Below, one piece after another: positions 1 to 12,565 of a DNA stretch of 64,000 nucleotides. The stretch is from Lasioglossum baleicum. Taxonomy: Eukaryota; Arthropoda; Insecta; Hymenoptera; Halictidae. A model generated the notes under the pieces. It ran no database searches. It saw only the letters and a program-made list of their open reading frames with translations, and was not told the DNA's origin. Within the stretch, counting starts at the first letter, position 1. Each line of letters opens with the position of its first letter. The stretch covers positions 11,338,947 to 11,402,946 of the forward strand of contig NC_134937.1 in the NCBI RefSeq assembly GCF_051020765.1, in the 5' to 3' direction. The translations under genes were made by a program, and so were the position numbers.

Positions 1-3000
1 ACGAAATCCTTTTAAAATGCACTGTGCTGGTTATTTCGTAAATTCCGTGCTGTTCATCTCGGAAAATCTGTGCAATTTTCCTGATGAATATTTTCACAGT
101 AGGCCTTGAAAGGCATAAACGTCAAGACATAAATGGTGTGTGTCCGGACAAAATGGCCGGCAATTCCGTGTCCGAAACTGAGCCCAGTTTTATCAGCTCG
201 TTGTAAATCCCGTTCCTTCCTGTTTTTCGGCGCGGTTGTCGCATTATTTGCCAGTTCGGATAGTCGCGTAAACATCCGTAGCTGGTCCTTTTAAATCGTC
301 CGGTTTACGGGTGTGTGGAGGGGAGGGAGGGGAGAATGTAAATAGTTGAAATTTCGGCGGCGACCGGGATGCACAGCCGGAGAATCTGCTCCGTAAACAA
401 TAGCTCGGGAATTGTATCGATGCTCTAGCACCGGGAACGGCGTCACATACCGGCCGCAAAATAAAGGTGATATATCCGCTGAACCGCGATCAAAATTGCG
501 TGCTAAAATATGCATCGCGAACACGCGTTTCCAAATAATAGCGCCGCCATGATCCGACAACGGCGCCGGTGACGGTGTTAATATTTGAAATCGCCGCGCC
601 GACCCCCGGATCCCATGAATCCGCAAGTCTATCCTGTTACGGTGTAAAACCGCTCGGAATTGTCCCCGCGTCACGTACACCGTGCACACTGTTTACCGAC
701 GGTTGTTTTTTTGGTCCAGGTCGAATATTTGACCTTCGTTCGTTAACGACGGAGCGTGTTCCGCTTCAAGCGTTGTTTTGTATTCCGTTTTTTATTTTCG
801 CAGATTTTTCAGAGAGGAGAATTGATAAGGGGTCAATTGGTGCCTCGTTGATGGTATCAAAACAGCCTTTCTCTATTTAATTAGCAATTGAACGGTGTTG
901 GGAGTGAAATGAGTGGGCGTGGCTTCTTTGCTCTCGACATGGGCGGACCCAGAACAGTGTCCTGTTCATAGAGTCTCAGTTTGAAATTATTTGGGTGGGG
1001 GTGTGGGAGTAGAAAAGGTGGAAGCGGATATACAATATACATATATGTAGATTGAAAGAGAAGTCGAGACACCCACCTCAGCTCGCAGAAGAAGAAAAAG
1101 AGCGAGAGGTTGGAAAGAGGAGGTAAGGCCAGTTGGGAAGAAGACGGAGGATTCGAGGGAAGCGAGAGGAGACGACGAGAGAGGCGAGTTTGTCACGCGC
1201 GCAGAGGAATCCAACGGTTGAGCTGGCGTTCGTTGAAAACAATGCCGGTTGAAGGGGGATTCGCAGGCAGCGAGCGAAAAGAGTCAGCGAAGCAGCTCGG
1301 CGAGAGCGATCGCGAGGACAGAGGGATCTCTCAGAGTTGACCCAGTTGAGCGGGCTCGTTCATGCAGAGAAGGTCGAGCATCATAAGAAGTTGAAAGATT
1401 CCGCTCCGGGAACTTGGCTGGGAACAATGATAAAAAGGAACGGCCTCGAGTAAGCATAAGGACACGTCGGTAGCCGTGCCGTTATTTCCCACGAGCTCCT
1501 TTTTCTTCAGCTTCGGAGCTATGCTTCGAGCTGCGAGCTGCGAGCCGCGAGGCTGCGAGCCGTTTGCTCTTCAGCTCGGCCACCGCGCCGACAGTATCGC
1601 AGAAACTACCTCGAAAACGCTTTGTGAAAGTTTCTCGGTAGCGCGAGCGCGAGAACGCGCGGCCCGCTTAATACTCTCGCGCCCACCCCTGCCACGCCTC
1701 CCCCGAGCCACCTCCCGCCCTCAGACCGCTCCTTTTCCTCTTTTCACGATCGTTTCCACCTTTTAACCTCGTCGCTTAATTCGCGCGATTGCGGATTTCT
1801 CTCTTTCCGTACCCCCCGTTTCAACGAGCATCCCTCGATCCTCTTCTCGTCTCTTTTTTCCTCGACGCGCTCGTTTCACGTCCGAGTCCTCAGCGACGCG
1901 GCCCGTTCTTCCTCAGGAATCCTCGAACGCCATCTAGACACAGGCTTTTCTTGCCTTCCTCTGAAGGGAGTTTTGTTTCTTCGAATCGCTGCGAACGATC
2001 CATAGTACGTGACCTTCTCTCTAATTGTGCCTTTGCCGGGCCCCGCAGAGACCGGCGCGCCGATTCCTTTCAACTGCGCCGGCAATCTTTCTTTCACCAG
2101 TCATTCGTCCGTCAGATTCACTGCTGCAGGGGTCCTCTATAATTTCAGCAGGCATTCGTTTGTCTACTTTGTATCTAGTGGAAGTCTTCAACTCTAGGAT
2201 CGCGCTGCTCGAGGGTTTCTCCGCGAGGAGCAGCGGGACCACGCCCACCGTGGGCTCTCTACGAGGGCGGGATCAATTTTTGAGATTCTGATGAGATTTG
2301 GAGAGGCTCGAGTTCTCCTATTGTTCTATAGGATATTGCTCCAGCTCCGCCTAAATCAAGGGCACCATGACCGCGCCCGCTCTAGATAGATATTTCACTG
2401 TCAGGTCTCTATCAGGACTTTAAGGGGTGTGTCCACTTCCAGATCGTTCTATATCAGCTATGGGGATTGACGTATGAGTCACTGCTCTGGCTCCGCCTAC
2501 ATTCCGAGTAACGAAGCCCCGCCTACTCGATGCACTGTAAACAGAGTCCTCTTTCCAATTGAACAATTTCCAATGGGATAGTTTGTCATTCCTGAACAAC
2601 TGTTCATAAACGTCTCCCGGACGCCTCGGATGTTCTTAATCGAGAGCGTGATGTGATCCAGAGATCCGATAATTGCCGGACGGGAGTTATACTTGCCGGT
2701 GCATCCGGCAGTAGCATAAATCAGCCTGTGATCCATGCGTTGCACGCTTGAAAAATATATTGCGGGGGCACGCGTTTATCGCGGAAACGTCAGCCGGCAG
2801 TATTACATTTTCAAAAGTTATAACACGCCGCCGCTATTTATCGTCGGCTGCGAGGCCACCGTGACTCGCGGCGCTCAGCTCGCGCCCGCTCGCACCCTCC
2901 TCTATTTTTTCATCGGACTTTACCTTCCCTTTGCCCCGATTTCCAGTTCAGAACAGGGTTTTCGTGCTCGACCAACAAATTTTCTACGGCGATTATGAAG

Positions 3001-4662
3001 TATAAATTTTCAAAATGTTTCTCTTGACCCACGAATTAAATTCTGGTTGGAACAATTGCGAAGGTAAGGGATGAACAACAGCGATATAATTGTTTGCAGC
3101 TGTTTGCCGGACGTTTGACGACGGAAAGACGTCTTTGCGGTGGCAGCCTCCGACCGTCCCCGAGTCTCTTTCATCTCAAATATTTGGTCCGGATATGACG
3201 AGAGGGTGGCGATGCCAGTGGCGGCCAAGCTGTTCTCCCGTGTACTTCCGAGATTTTCCTCGGCGGACCATGATAAAGAGGCCAGGCTCCGGCTGTGCTA
3301 CGCTGAACACACTCCGTCCACGTATTCCCATTGGCTTCCTCTTCCGTCCGCCAAGCCACTCGACAAACACTCCGCGAGAATTCTCGAAACGCCCCCGCAC
3401 AACCCCTTACAACCTCTTACAATCCCCTTCGCGCTTTTACGCGCCGCGGATTCCTCGGCCCGGCCAACACCAGCTCTTTTACTTTCTGGGGAATTTCCGC
3501 CTCCAAAGAGACCCCGGATTCCCTCAAACCTTCGCATTCCTGAACCCCAAGTCCCTTCAACAACATCGTTATTATTTAATAAATTATTCTTTGTATTTCA
3601 AAAAATCATCGTCAACAAACAATTAATATTTCTACAATTGGAAACTTGATCAATTTATTCTAATAAACAATTCATAGACATCTGCAAACCAGTGATCACG
3701 AAAGTATTAAAAATTTCAGCAAAATTAATGACCGACAGGCAAATGGCCGTACCCGGGACGGATTAACGAGTAAATTACGACGCGGTCCGAGACGCGGAGC
3801 GTCTTCGTGTTTCCCGGGCGTCGCGACGCCGCCGCCTGTCCTTGAGCATTGGTTGGAAAATTCGCGGGACTGGTAATGCCGGCGTTCTGATCGAGTGGCT
3901 CGATAAATCGTTCCAGGATCGGAGGGAAGAGCGGTGGCGGCTATGACGAGGAGTCTAAGTGGTCTTGTTTCCCTGCCGGCGGGTATCACGGAGCACGGGG
4001 ATAGACAATGATAAGGAAGAATGGGCTTGGGTAAGCGCGAGGACACACCGGGACCGTAAATTCCCTCGGCGAATCGTTTGCTTCCACTATCTTGTCTCTC
4101 TGTTTCTTCTCTGGCCGCCGCACCGCGCCGGTAAATCGTTTTCCTTTATTCCTTCTGCTTCTCTCTATTCTCCTCTCTCTCTCTCTCTCCCTCTCTCTCT
4201 CGTTCCTTGTCCAGCTTACGCTGTGCCACGACCGTAAACTATAGCGTCCGCGACCTCTTTCGAGTCGATGCGCGTTTAATTGCCGCCGATACACCAGCCA
4301 CTCGTCATACGCGCCGATCGATCAACTGCGGATGTTTACGCGAATCTACGAGCCCCGTTCGTCCGCCCCTGGAATGCGAAAACAGAAATTGCCTGTACAT
4401 TCTCTCTCGCAAATGCGGATCCTGGAAACCCTGGTTCGTAGACGGGATAATTTAATTAACAGAACTATCGAGCAGTAAACATCTCAAAATAAAAATTCTT
4501 CGCAACGATTCTCGGCGGCGGGAGTTGAATAAGAATTCACTTCGCCTCTTAATAGAGTTCTCGCTCTTAAATCGTCTTGATGTTAATCGTCTTAACAGTA
4601 AAAACTGTTTTAAATTACAACCACCCATAATTCTTAGATCTTTCAAATCGTTTACTAGTTTA
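1..4662. other. Non-coding stretch with no recognised gene
   Basis: It holds a purine-rich block (1090-1340), a short GAGCTGCGAGC-type repeat (1526-1562), a pyrimidine-rich block (1680-1990) and the CT microsatellite. Overlapping plus-strand frames at 3090-3649 show no domain. Confidence 0.4.
4171..4201 (+). repeat. (CT)n microsatellite
   Basis: An almost pure CT run of about 31 bases. Confidence 0.9.
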
Positions 4663-5046
4663 CAGTGGGTGTATACAAAGTATTCGTACACCTTTTAAAA
4701 ACGAATAACTTTCCCAAAATTGGACCCAGCAACTTGAGTATTTTTGAGTCGTCAGAAACATTAGTCTATTAGCTAATGTGTAAATATTTTGTTTGAAAAT
4801 TGTTATTGGTCGCAACTGCGAAGGAAAAAGTAAAGGTGACTATTTTTATATGTTTCGACTATCTTTTAAAAATCGTGACGTTTATTTTTTCCTTGGTAAG
4901 GGCAACTAGTAAGAATTTTAAAAAGAATTATATACACATTAGCTGGTAAATTAATCCTTCTAACATCTCAAAAAAACTCAAGCTGTTGGCTCTAATTTTG
5001 GAAAAGTTATTCGTTTTTAAAATGTGTACGAATACTTTCTCCCAGC
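4663..5046. mobile_element. Tc1-like MITE
   Basis: An imperfect inverted repeat of about 65 bp bounds the segment. The left arm reads CAGTGGGTGTATACAAAGTA, and the inner parts (AAAGTATTCGTACAC followed by TTTTAAAAACGAATAACTTT) recur inverted at the right. There is no coding capacity. The right boundary is uncertain by several bases. Confidence 0.75.
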
Positions 5047-7141
5047 AAATTTTTCCATAATGGATAAAAATCCGCAGTTACGAGCTAAAAGCTAATTGTA
5101 CAACGAAAATACAAATAATCTAAAATACCTAACAATTCAAAGCCTCGAAGGATCACCAACTGCGTACAAAAAGTTGAAAATACGAAACTTCAAACACTGT
5201 GGATGTCGCGCGGCTGTTTTATTTCGCAGGTGTCCGGACACCCTAAATTCGATAATCCCCGGACAGCGGATCGGCCGCGTTATCGTCGCCGATAATTCCT
5301 TCTTACCGTCGATGCCTGAAGAGCGGAGCATAGCATCGCGAAGATAAATCCGCGGCACGGCGATAAATCGTTTTTATCGTCGAGCGAATTGTTTGGCCGG
5401 TCGCGCGAGATCGCGGCCAATTGCGAGAGAGCCGGCCGCGTAATTCCGGTGATATCGGAATACATCACCGGCACGGACCGGACGGTTACCATTCGGTGTT
5501 CTCGTCTGGCCGCTAATGCTGCGATTTGCGCCGCTTTAAATGGCTAAGCGACCAGCGTATATCATAAGCGCGTGACTAATTTTGCCCCGTATGCCCGCGC
5601 AAATGGCTGTTAGCGGCCGGCCATTACCGCGAAATCGAAGAAACCAGCGTCGGTTCGTCGGCTGGCGCGTTCCACGAACGTGTTTCTCCGAAACGCTATA
5701 CACAGGCTATAGCGTCATGTTTTTTTTCCGCGGACGTTATAGCACCGCGCTCTTTACCGAGATAAGAGTCCCCGTTGCAAAAAGAACTGCCCTGTGATTT
5801 ATTTAACTCGGTCTCCCGGAAAGAAACGGCAGAGAAGCGCTGTATCTGTTGCGAATAAAGAAACACTTTTTTCTGCCCGTTTAGAAGTTTCGTTCGCGAA
5901 GGAACACTATCGTCTTGCGTACCACGAAACGTAATATTTGATTAGGATGCAGTTTGCGGGGGGAGGTTCAAGAATTCTCTTTCTCTCTCGAATCCAGTGG
6001 CTTTAGCTCTCACGCTGCGGCCATAAATCTTGGCCGATCCCCGACTATAAATTTATTTTACGCTTGTTTTACCTGCGCGAACACTTAGGGGCCAGGGCGT
6101 GCGGTCGGCAGATAGCAGGACCGTTGCCCCATGCATCGGGAATCAGCAAAGTGGAAAAGTTTCGGCCCGTCCCCATTCCAATCTCTTATCCCGCGGGAAA
6201 CATCGACGTTAGGGGCGCGTGCCGTTTGCAGGGCCGATAATATCGTTGAAGGACTCCTAGAAAAATGACAATTTACCAAATTCATATCAGGAACACAAGC
6301 TAAGTGAATCCTTTGGTTTCTTTATGAAAAATTAGTTCTAGTTCTAAATGCAAAATCGACGTGCTACTCCTCGTTTCCACGCAAACGGGAACCAAACGAA
6401 AATGCATTGACTCTACGCTCGTTTATAATCCCCCTCCCTTTGCCAAAGACTGCAAACGAAAATAAATGCACCCCGTCGAGGGTGAATTCTGTCTAATTAG
6501 AATCTATCTGGAATTAAAACTGTGCACTCGTTAAAGGGCCGTTTCCAATCCCCACGAAGATCATTGGGTATTGCAGGGTCGTACCAAAAGGTGGAAAGGG
6601 AAGCAAAGAGAGAGAGGGGTGGAGAGGTTGGGCAACGCGCTCTCCCAATTTCCGAACCTTTCAAAATCGACGTGGATTTATGGGCGTTCGTTCGGTGTAA
6701 CGAGATTCCTCTCGGACGAGTTTTGCGGGGGCGTTCGAGTGGCGTCCGTGCGTTGCGGAGGAACAGCAGCGGCGCGCGGCGTGGCTTTCGGGGCAAGTTT
6801 AATAACCGAGGCCCAGACACGCCGATGCCGCCGCGTTAAGTATCTTTTAAGTAGGTGGAAAGCTCGTTTCCGCAACAGAATTTATCCGTCCCGGGCAACC
6901 GCTGCTGCAGCGATTTTATGCGTTATTAACCCCCGCGGCCGGTTTCCGTCTTCGTTTATTAGGGGCGAGCAGCACCCACCCCACGCCCAGACAGGTTAAG
7001 CCCCGCTCCGAAGAACCCCGGGAAACGTATTCAACGCGTCAAACTCGTTAATTACCGCGAAAATTCTCCGGGTTGTTGCGCACCTTCCTCAAAACGCCTC
7101 GGAAGCACGCTAAAAATTCCGCGAGCTCCGCTTCATTTTTT
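5047..7141. other. Non-coding stretch, nothing recognised
   Basis: CpG-rich sequence with short open frames on both strands; no splice-supported exon or repeat family was recognised. Confidence 0.4.
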
Positions 7142-7770
7142 CGTAATTTTTATAGAGAGCATTGAGCCACGTGTTCACCCAATTTCCATATCTTTGTTGT
7201 CAGTTATAACGCAAAATTACATACTCCAATTTTTTCGAGACGTAGTCGCTGGACAATAATTCGAGATTTATTAATTAAAATGTCTCTTCGAAATATTCGA
7301 TCGTAATTTTTGTAGAGAGCGTTCAGCAACGTGTTAACTCCATGTTCATTTCTTCATCAGTTCAAATCACAAAATTACACACTTCGATTTTTACGAGACA
7401 TCGTCGCTGATCAAGAATTCGAGATATTAATTAAAATGTCTCTTCGAAATATTCGATCATAATTTTTATAGAGAGCATTGAGCAAAGTTTAACCCCATTT
7501 CCATATCTTTGTTGTCAGTGTAAACGCTAAATTACATACTCCAATTTTTTCGAGACCGTCGCTGGACAAGAATTCGAGATTTATTAATTAAAATGTCTCT
7601 TCGAAATATTCGATCGTAATTTTTGTAGAGAGCGTTCAGCAACGTGTTAACTCCATGTTCATTTTCCTATCAGTTAAAATCGCAAAATTACACACTTCAT
7701 TTCTTCCGAGACCGTCGCTGAACAGGAATTCGAGATTTATTAAAATGTCTTTTCGAAATGTTTGGAAAGC
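7142..7770 (+). repeat. Four-copy tandem array of 156-160 bp units, alternating A-B-A-B
   Basis: Units start at 7142, 7302, 7458 and 7614. Units 1 and 3 carry TATAGAGAGCATTGAG and CCATATCTTTGTTGTCAG. Units 2 and 4 carry TGTAGAGAGCGTTCAGCAAC and CCATGTTCATT. Each ends near AAAATGTCTCTTCGAAATA. The alternation shows a dimer of diverged units that was later duplicated. Confidence 0.9.
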
Positions 7771-8940
7771 AAGCATCGCAACAGGGTTGTTCTCGCAGCC
7801 TTATCTCGCTTCCGGCGCGAGCCCCAGCCGAGTTCGAACCCTCAGCTCCGTTTTCCCAGGCTGAGACGCGTTCTTGATAAACGCAGCAGCTCTCTACCCG
7901 GCATCGGCCCTCCTTCTTCCTTGTCGCTTTCGACGTTTGACAAATGCCCGTCGCCGGCGGGACACCGAATCCGCAGGAGACCCGTGTGCACGCCGCCCAC
8001 GCGCACTCGATCCACGTCGGGATCGATATCGATCTGCGGTCTGCTCGATCTTGACCGAGGCCGCTCGAGAATCCCGAGTATGCTGCCCTCACGGCTTTTC
8101 GGGAACACCGCGTTCGCATAAGTCCACGATTTGATTCATCGATCTACCCATGCCACGCCGAACGGCCCCGTTATGCATGAGTTATGCTCGCGCGGGGGTT
8201 GCATATGCTGTGTTCCGCCACTTATCGCCACCGGAAACAGGAAAGGTGCCTCTCTCCCTCTCTCTCACTCGAAGCATTTAGGTGTTTGCGTCCCGCGATT
8301 ATGGCTTTTCCGAGAAGTCCGATGGAACACGTCCGTAATTGAAATGGAAAGTGGGAGCAAATAATTGTTTTGAAGTATTTAATTGAATAAAAAGATGCAT
8401 CTTTAAACGTTGAGTTCGAAGACACTCACGGTAAGAATAAATCGCTGTTTCAGGGAATGATTGCGCTATACCGATGCAGAGTATCGAAGGATATCTCTCG
8501 TCCACCGTTAAAAAATCACCGCGATCGAACGGAAAATCCGTGGCAACGCGTGGTTCACGTTCCGAGCGGGGGCGATTGGGGCGGTGATTGATTTCCTCGG
8601 GACTCTCGGTGGTTTTTCGAGACTCTAGTTATTTCGTTCCTTTCGACCGGTAACTGGAATCGGGGACAGAAAACGATCCGAAATTGATTTCGCCCGGAGT
8701 CCCTCGACGAACAGTCGTCGCGTCCCGATACTTTCGTCCCGCTCGACTGGAAACCAAGCAATAAAGTACGGTTCAAGGTATAACCTGGGATATGCGGTAA
8801 ATACCAAAAGGTCCTTGACCTGGCTGTCCGCGGGACGATAGATGTCCTGTAGATTTGCGTGGATCCCCAAGTCTGCCACTTAGACTCCATTCTCTAACAT
8901 GCTTACGAAAAGTTCTTAAGGATTCGAAACCGCCTTGAAA
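7771..8940. other. Non-coding stretch, nothing recognised
   Basis: Open frames overlap on both strands at 7762-8121 in a CpG-rich segment, with no recognisable domain. Confidence 0.4.
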
Positions 8941-9430
8941 GATCTACACATCTTTCACGAGGGTGAAAATATTTCTTTTATTCCTAGGGACGACAAGGAC
9001 TTTTTTAAACATCGAATGCTTTTCGAAAGGAATGTTGGAACGACCTTACGATGACCTTGGAGGATGTACACATCTTTCACGAGGGTGAAAAATTTTTTTT
9101 TAATCCTAAGGACAACAAGGACTTTTGTAAACATCGAATTCTGATCAAAAGGAATGTCGGAACGACCTCGCGATGACCTTGAAGGATCTACACATCTTTC
9201 ACGAGGGTGAAAATATTTCTTTTATTCCTAGGGACGACAAGGACTTTTTTAAACATCGAATGCTTTTCGAAAGGAATGTTGGAACGACCTTGCGATGATC
9301 TTGGAGGATGTACACATCTTTCACGAGGGTGAAAATAATTTTTTTCAACCCTAGGGACGGCAAGGACTTTCTTGAACATCAAATGTCGACTGGGGGCGTC
9401 GGAAAAGACCTTGAAACGACCTCGAAACGC
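8941..9430 (+). repeat. Four-copy tandem array of 122-bp units with a two-unit higher order
   Basis: ACACATCTTTCACGAGGGTG occurs at 8946, 9068, 9190 and 9312, exactly 122 bp apart. Units 1 and 3 are almost identical to each other (TATTTCTTTTATTCCTAGGG), and unit 2 differs. The right edge decays into short GACCTTGAAACGACC-type repeats to about 9440. Confidence 0.9.
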
Positions 9431-9440
9431 CCTTGGAACG

Positions 9441-11390
9441 ACTTTGGAGGATGGATAGATCTCCGAGGCAGATGGGAGTATATTTCGGGGCCAGTTTGTC
9501 TCTCGCAAGCGTCGCCCTCGCAATTCTAAACAGGTCTCCCAGCAGCCGGACAATAATGCGGCCAGCGAGATGGTGAAACGCCAGGTTTAAACTGCCTCTC
9601 CAACCGGCCGAACACCATCACCGAGTCAGCTCGTTGACGAATGTGCCTATTTCCCGGCGGTCGAAACAACGCGTGCATCGTACCGGCCAGCACACCGCTG
9701 CACCCCGCTGCACCGACTCTGATGCATCGGCGTCGATGAATCACGCGATGCAACCCGCGAATCGCACTGCCGGAAATAGAAAACCAGCCGTCACTGCCGT
9801 GTCTCGGGAGCTGGTCGTTAATCCCCCTGCTGTACCGGAAGTCGCGTGTTCCTTCAATGTTTCGATATATGGCGATTCGATCGGCCTCGGAGACGTTCTG
9901 TGGACGCACGTGTTGCATCTTGCAGCTGAGAATAGGCTCTTCTTGAAGTGGACACCTTGAAGAGAGATTGAAATTAACCCTTTTAACTAGAAAACCAAAC
10001 ATTTCTTCGGACTTGGAATAGTTCCTTCCTAGATTTTGTTCATTTTATTTAATTAGGAAGCAAGAAAGTGGGATATCGAAGACATAAAAATATTCTGGTT
10101 CTGCGTATAACGATAAAAACAGTTGGAGGAGGTGGTCGTTCCATCTAGAATATTAAAATTACAGAACCCCGGGCCAATTCGAAATCCATTTTCGCAGTCG
10201 TGCTTCGCGAAACGCTAAATGGAGCCGAGGTCTCCTCGCCGAAATTCGATGCTAATTCGTCCCGTGAACACTCGCGGCGCCCGGTAATGTAATTGGCCAC
10301 GGGTAGAACCGGCGTTAAATTCGATTGATGTAACTCGGCGCGCCGTAGTTACAGGAAACAGTTTTTCCGTGACCGGTTTTTCGGAGCTCGCCGTGTCCGG
10401 GTCCGGTCCACTATTAGTCATTTCGTTCGCCTTTCTCAGGCAATGAACGTCACATTGACGTCCACTGAATCTCGGGGAAAATTGCAGTTTTTGCGGAGCG
10501 CCGCGGACGATTTATGGGAACCGGGGTAGAATTCGAGAATCCGGGGGAGCGCCGCCGTCGCGATGGAATCGTCCGATAAATTTGCTGAATGCCGGCCGGT
10601 CGGCATTTTTTATCGCAACGACTCTTTTGACTATCATTCCGCTCGATCCATATTCCGAGGAAACTCGGATAATCGCCCGAAGATAACCGACTTTAATCGC
10701 AGAGAGCCTCGAGGACTCTCGAGCTCTGGGTTGACCTTCGTCACTGTCAAACCTCTACGGTAGAAGCTAGACCAATCGCCTGAGAAAAAATTGAAAAGTC
10801 CTCGCGTATCGACAGTCGAGACTGTCGCAATAATGGATCGAGATCGCGAGAGAAATACGGAGAGCCCCGAATCTCGACCGCTGTCTTTCTTCTCGAAATG
10901 TCATTGTGTGACGAGCAATGACACTCCACAAAATTGAAGCTGGAAATTCTAAGATGCCCTCGACCCCTCTGTGAAAAAATGTACGCAATGTTTGTCGAGT
11001 TTGATTAGAATTTTTCACTACTTCTTCGATTTTTTGGGCGAATATTGAGGGTGATTTTAGGCTGAGCGAACGTTTGTTTAAACGGTATTGAACGGCAGCA
11101 ACGATGCGTCCAGTCGGTCCCTGGTTGAAACTAATAATTAAGCGAACTAATAATTAACAAAGTTTTAACAAACTTCCGTTAATCGTAAAGCAGCCATGCT
11201 GAAACACGAGATAGGTGGCAGTATAATCGTTGTGTTCCTTCAAAGCGGAACGAACCGGCGCGCTAGTGCACTCGAAGCCCCTAACTCGAACACAGAACTA
11301 GATAGGGCAACTGTTAATCTGTAGCGAGCTGCTGGACGCTCGTATAATTGGTATTGAATCGCAGCGTGATCCGTTAGTTCGATATTATAT
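9441..11390. other. Non-coding stretch, nothing recognised
   Basis: A minus-strand frame of 158 codons (10002-9526) has an opposing open frame and no domain. No repeats were recognised. Confidence 0.35.
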
Positions 11391-11450
11391 TGGGTTGACA
11401 AATAAGTTCGTTCGGTTTATATAAATATAGTTAATATTTATATTACCCAA
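11391..11450 (+). mobile_element. Mariner-type end or minute element
   Basis: TATTGGGTTGACAAATAAGT resembles a mariner terminal repeat, and ACCCAATA follows about 50 bp later in inverse orientation. It is too short to classify. Confidence 0.35.
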
Positions 11451-11902
11451 TATTTCACAACAATATAGTCTAGTATTTTAATATTTTTATTCGACAGTAT
11501 CTGGATACTTTAGCATTCTTATTTCACGAGCTTTTTACAGATCTTATTATGTTCGTTATAAAACGTATTACATGCCTACGGTTTATATTTCGACATGAAA
11601 AGAGGCAAGTAAATTTATGCATACTGCTATGCAAAGCCGTAACAAAGTCCATGCCTTGGTTTAATTATCTTTATAATATTTTCTAAAGGGAATACGTTAC
11701 GGAGCAAGGTGAACAATGCTAATGAACGTGTTAATTTACATACAATGCAGGTTTCTGCTTATAATATGATACTTCGCAGATGAGGGCTCTTCGAGATACA
11801 TTTTTTTTCGGGTCGAATGTATGCCCATAATTATGAAAAGGGTCTAAGTCATATGTATCTTGTTTCGATAGATATTCAAAGGAAAAGGATATTAACTCTA
11901 AA

Positions 11903-12291
11903 CAGAGTTGGGCATTATTCGATTAAAATTTTAGTCATGATTGATTGATTAATGTGTACTCGATTCAATCAATTGATGAAGTTAATCGTCAATCGTCGAT
12001 TAAAAAAAGAAATCATCGAAAAAACACATGAAAGCACGTAAACAGATACATACATTTTTTTCAGTATTCATACAGTTTTGATTCCGTATTTCATTTCGAA
12101 ATTTCAGCAGTTAATCATTAATCAATTATCCGATTGACGATTACTAATCGCTAACCGCAATTAACGATTATTAAGTATTTAATCGTTAACCGCAATTAAC
12201 GACTAAACTAGGAAATTAATTGTTAATTGCGATTAACGGTTGAAGTAGAAATTTAGTCGTCAATCGATGATTAAATTTTTGCCCAACTCTG
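11903..12291. mobile_element. hAT-superfamily MITE with 8-bp target-site duplication
   Basis: The 389-bp element begins CAGAGTTGGGCA and ends TGCCCAACTCTG. It is flanked by a perfect 8-bp duplication ACTCTAAA (11895-11902 and 12292-12299), diagnostic of hAT insertion. The interior is packed with both orientations of CAATTAACGATT/CGTTAACCGCAATTAACG-like words. No protein is encoded. Confidence 0.93.
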
Positions 12292-12292
12292 A

Positions 12293-12500
12293 CTCTAAAT
12301 GAACTCCGTGTAACGTTGAAATATCAAGCACTACGTAACGGTTCATTTTTGACAATATCGTAAAAATTACATTGAATTTATCTAGTTCAAAATTAAACTC
12401 TAAATGAACTCCGTATAATGTTGACATATAAAACACTGTCTAACGGTTCATTTTTTACGATATCATAAAAATTTCATTGCAATTTTTGACAATATCGTAC
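12293..12500 (+). repeat. Tandem dimer, 105-bp unit
   Basis: CTCTAAATGAACTCCGT begins at 12293 and again at 12398. GGTTCATTTTTGACAATATCG follows in the first copy and a close variant in the second, which is partly repeated again near 12480. Confidence 0.8.
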
Positions 12501-12565
12501 AATTACAAGAAACTCATTTTTTTTAATTTTCACTTAAGCCACTTTCACAATTATGGGCACATACA

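Larger units (their letters stand above)
11819..12565. mobile_element. TIR element interrupted by a hAT MITE
   Basis: TGTATGCCCATAATTATGAA at the left pairs with the reverse complement of CACAATTATGGGCACATACA at the right, with similar inner sequence (GGGTCTAAGT and GTGGCTTAAGT). The interior holds a 105-bp tandem dimer and the hAT MITE at 11903-12291. The superfamily is undetermined and there is no transposase. Confidence 0.6.

Noticed and set aside
3090..3649. Two overlapping plus-strand frames of 178 and 169 codons
   Set aside because: They overlap in different frames, minus-strand frames are open too, and the sequence is pyrimidine-rich, so stops are rare by composition.
8941..9430. A CRISPR-like repeat array
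   Set aside because: The repeated units are contiguous 122-bp tandem copies with no unique spacers, in a eukaryotic sequence.
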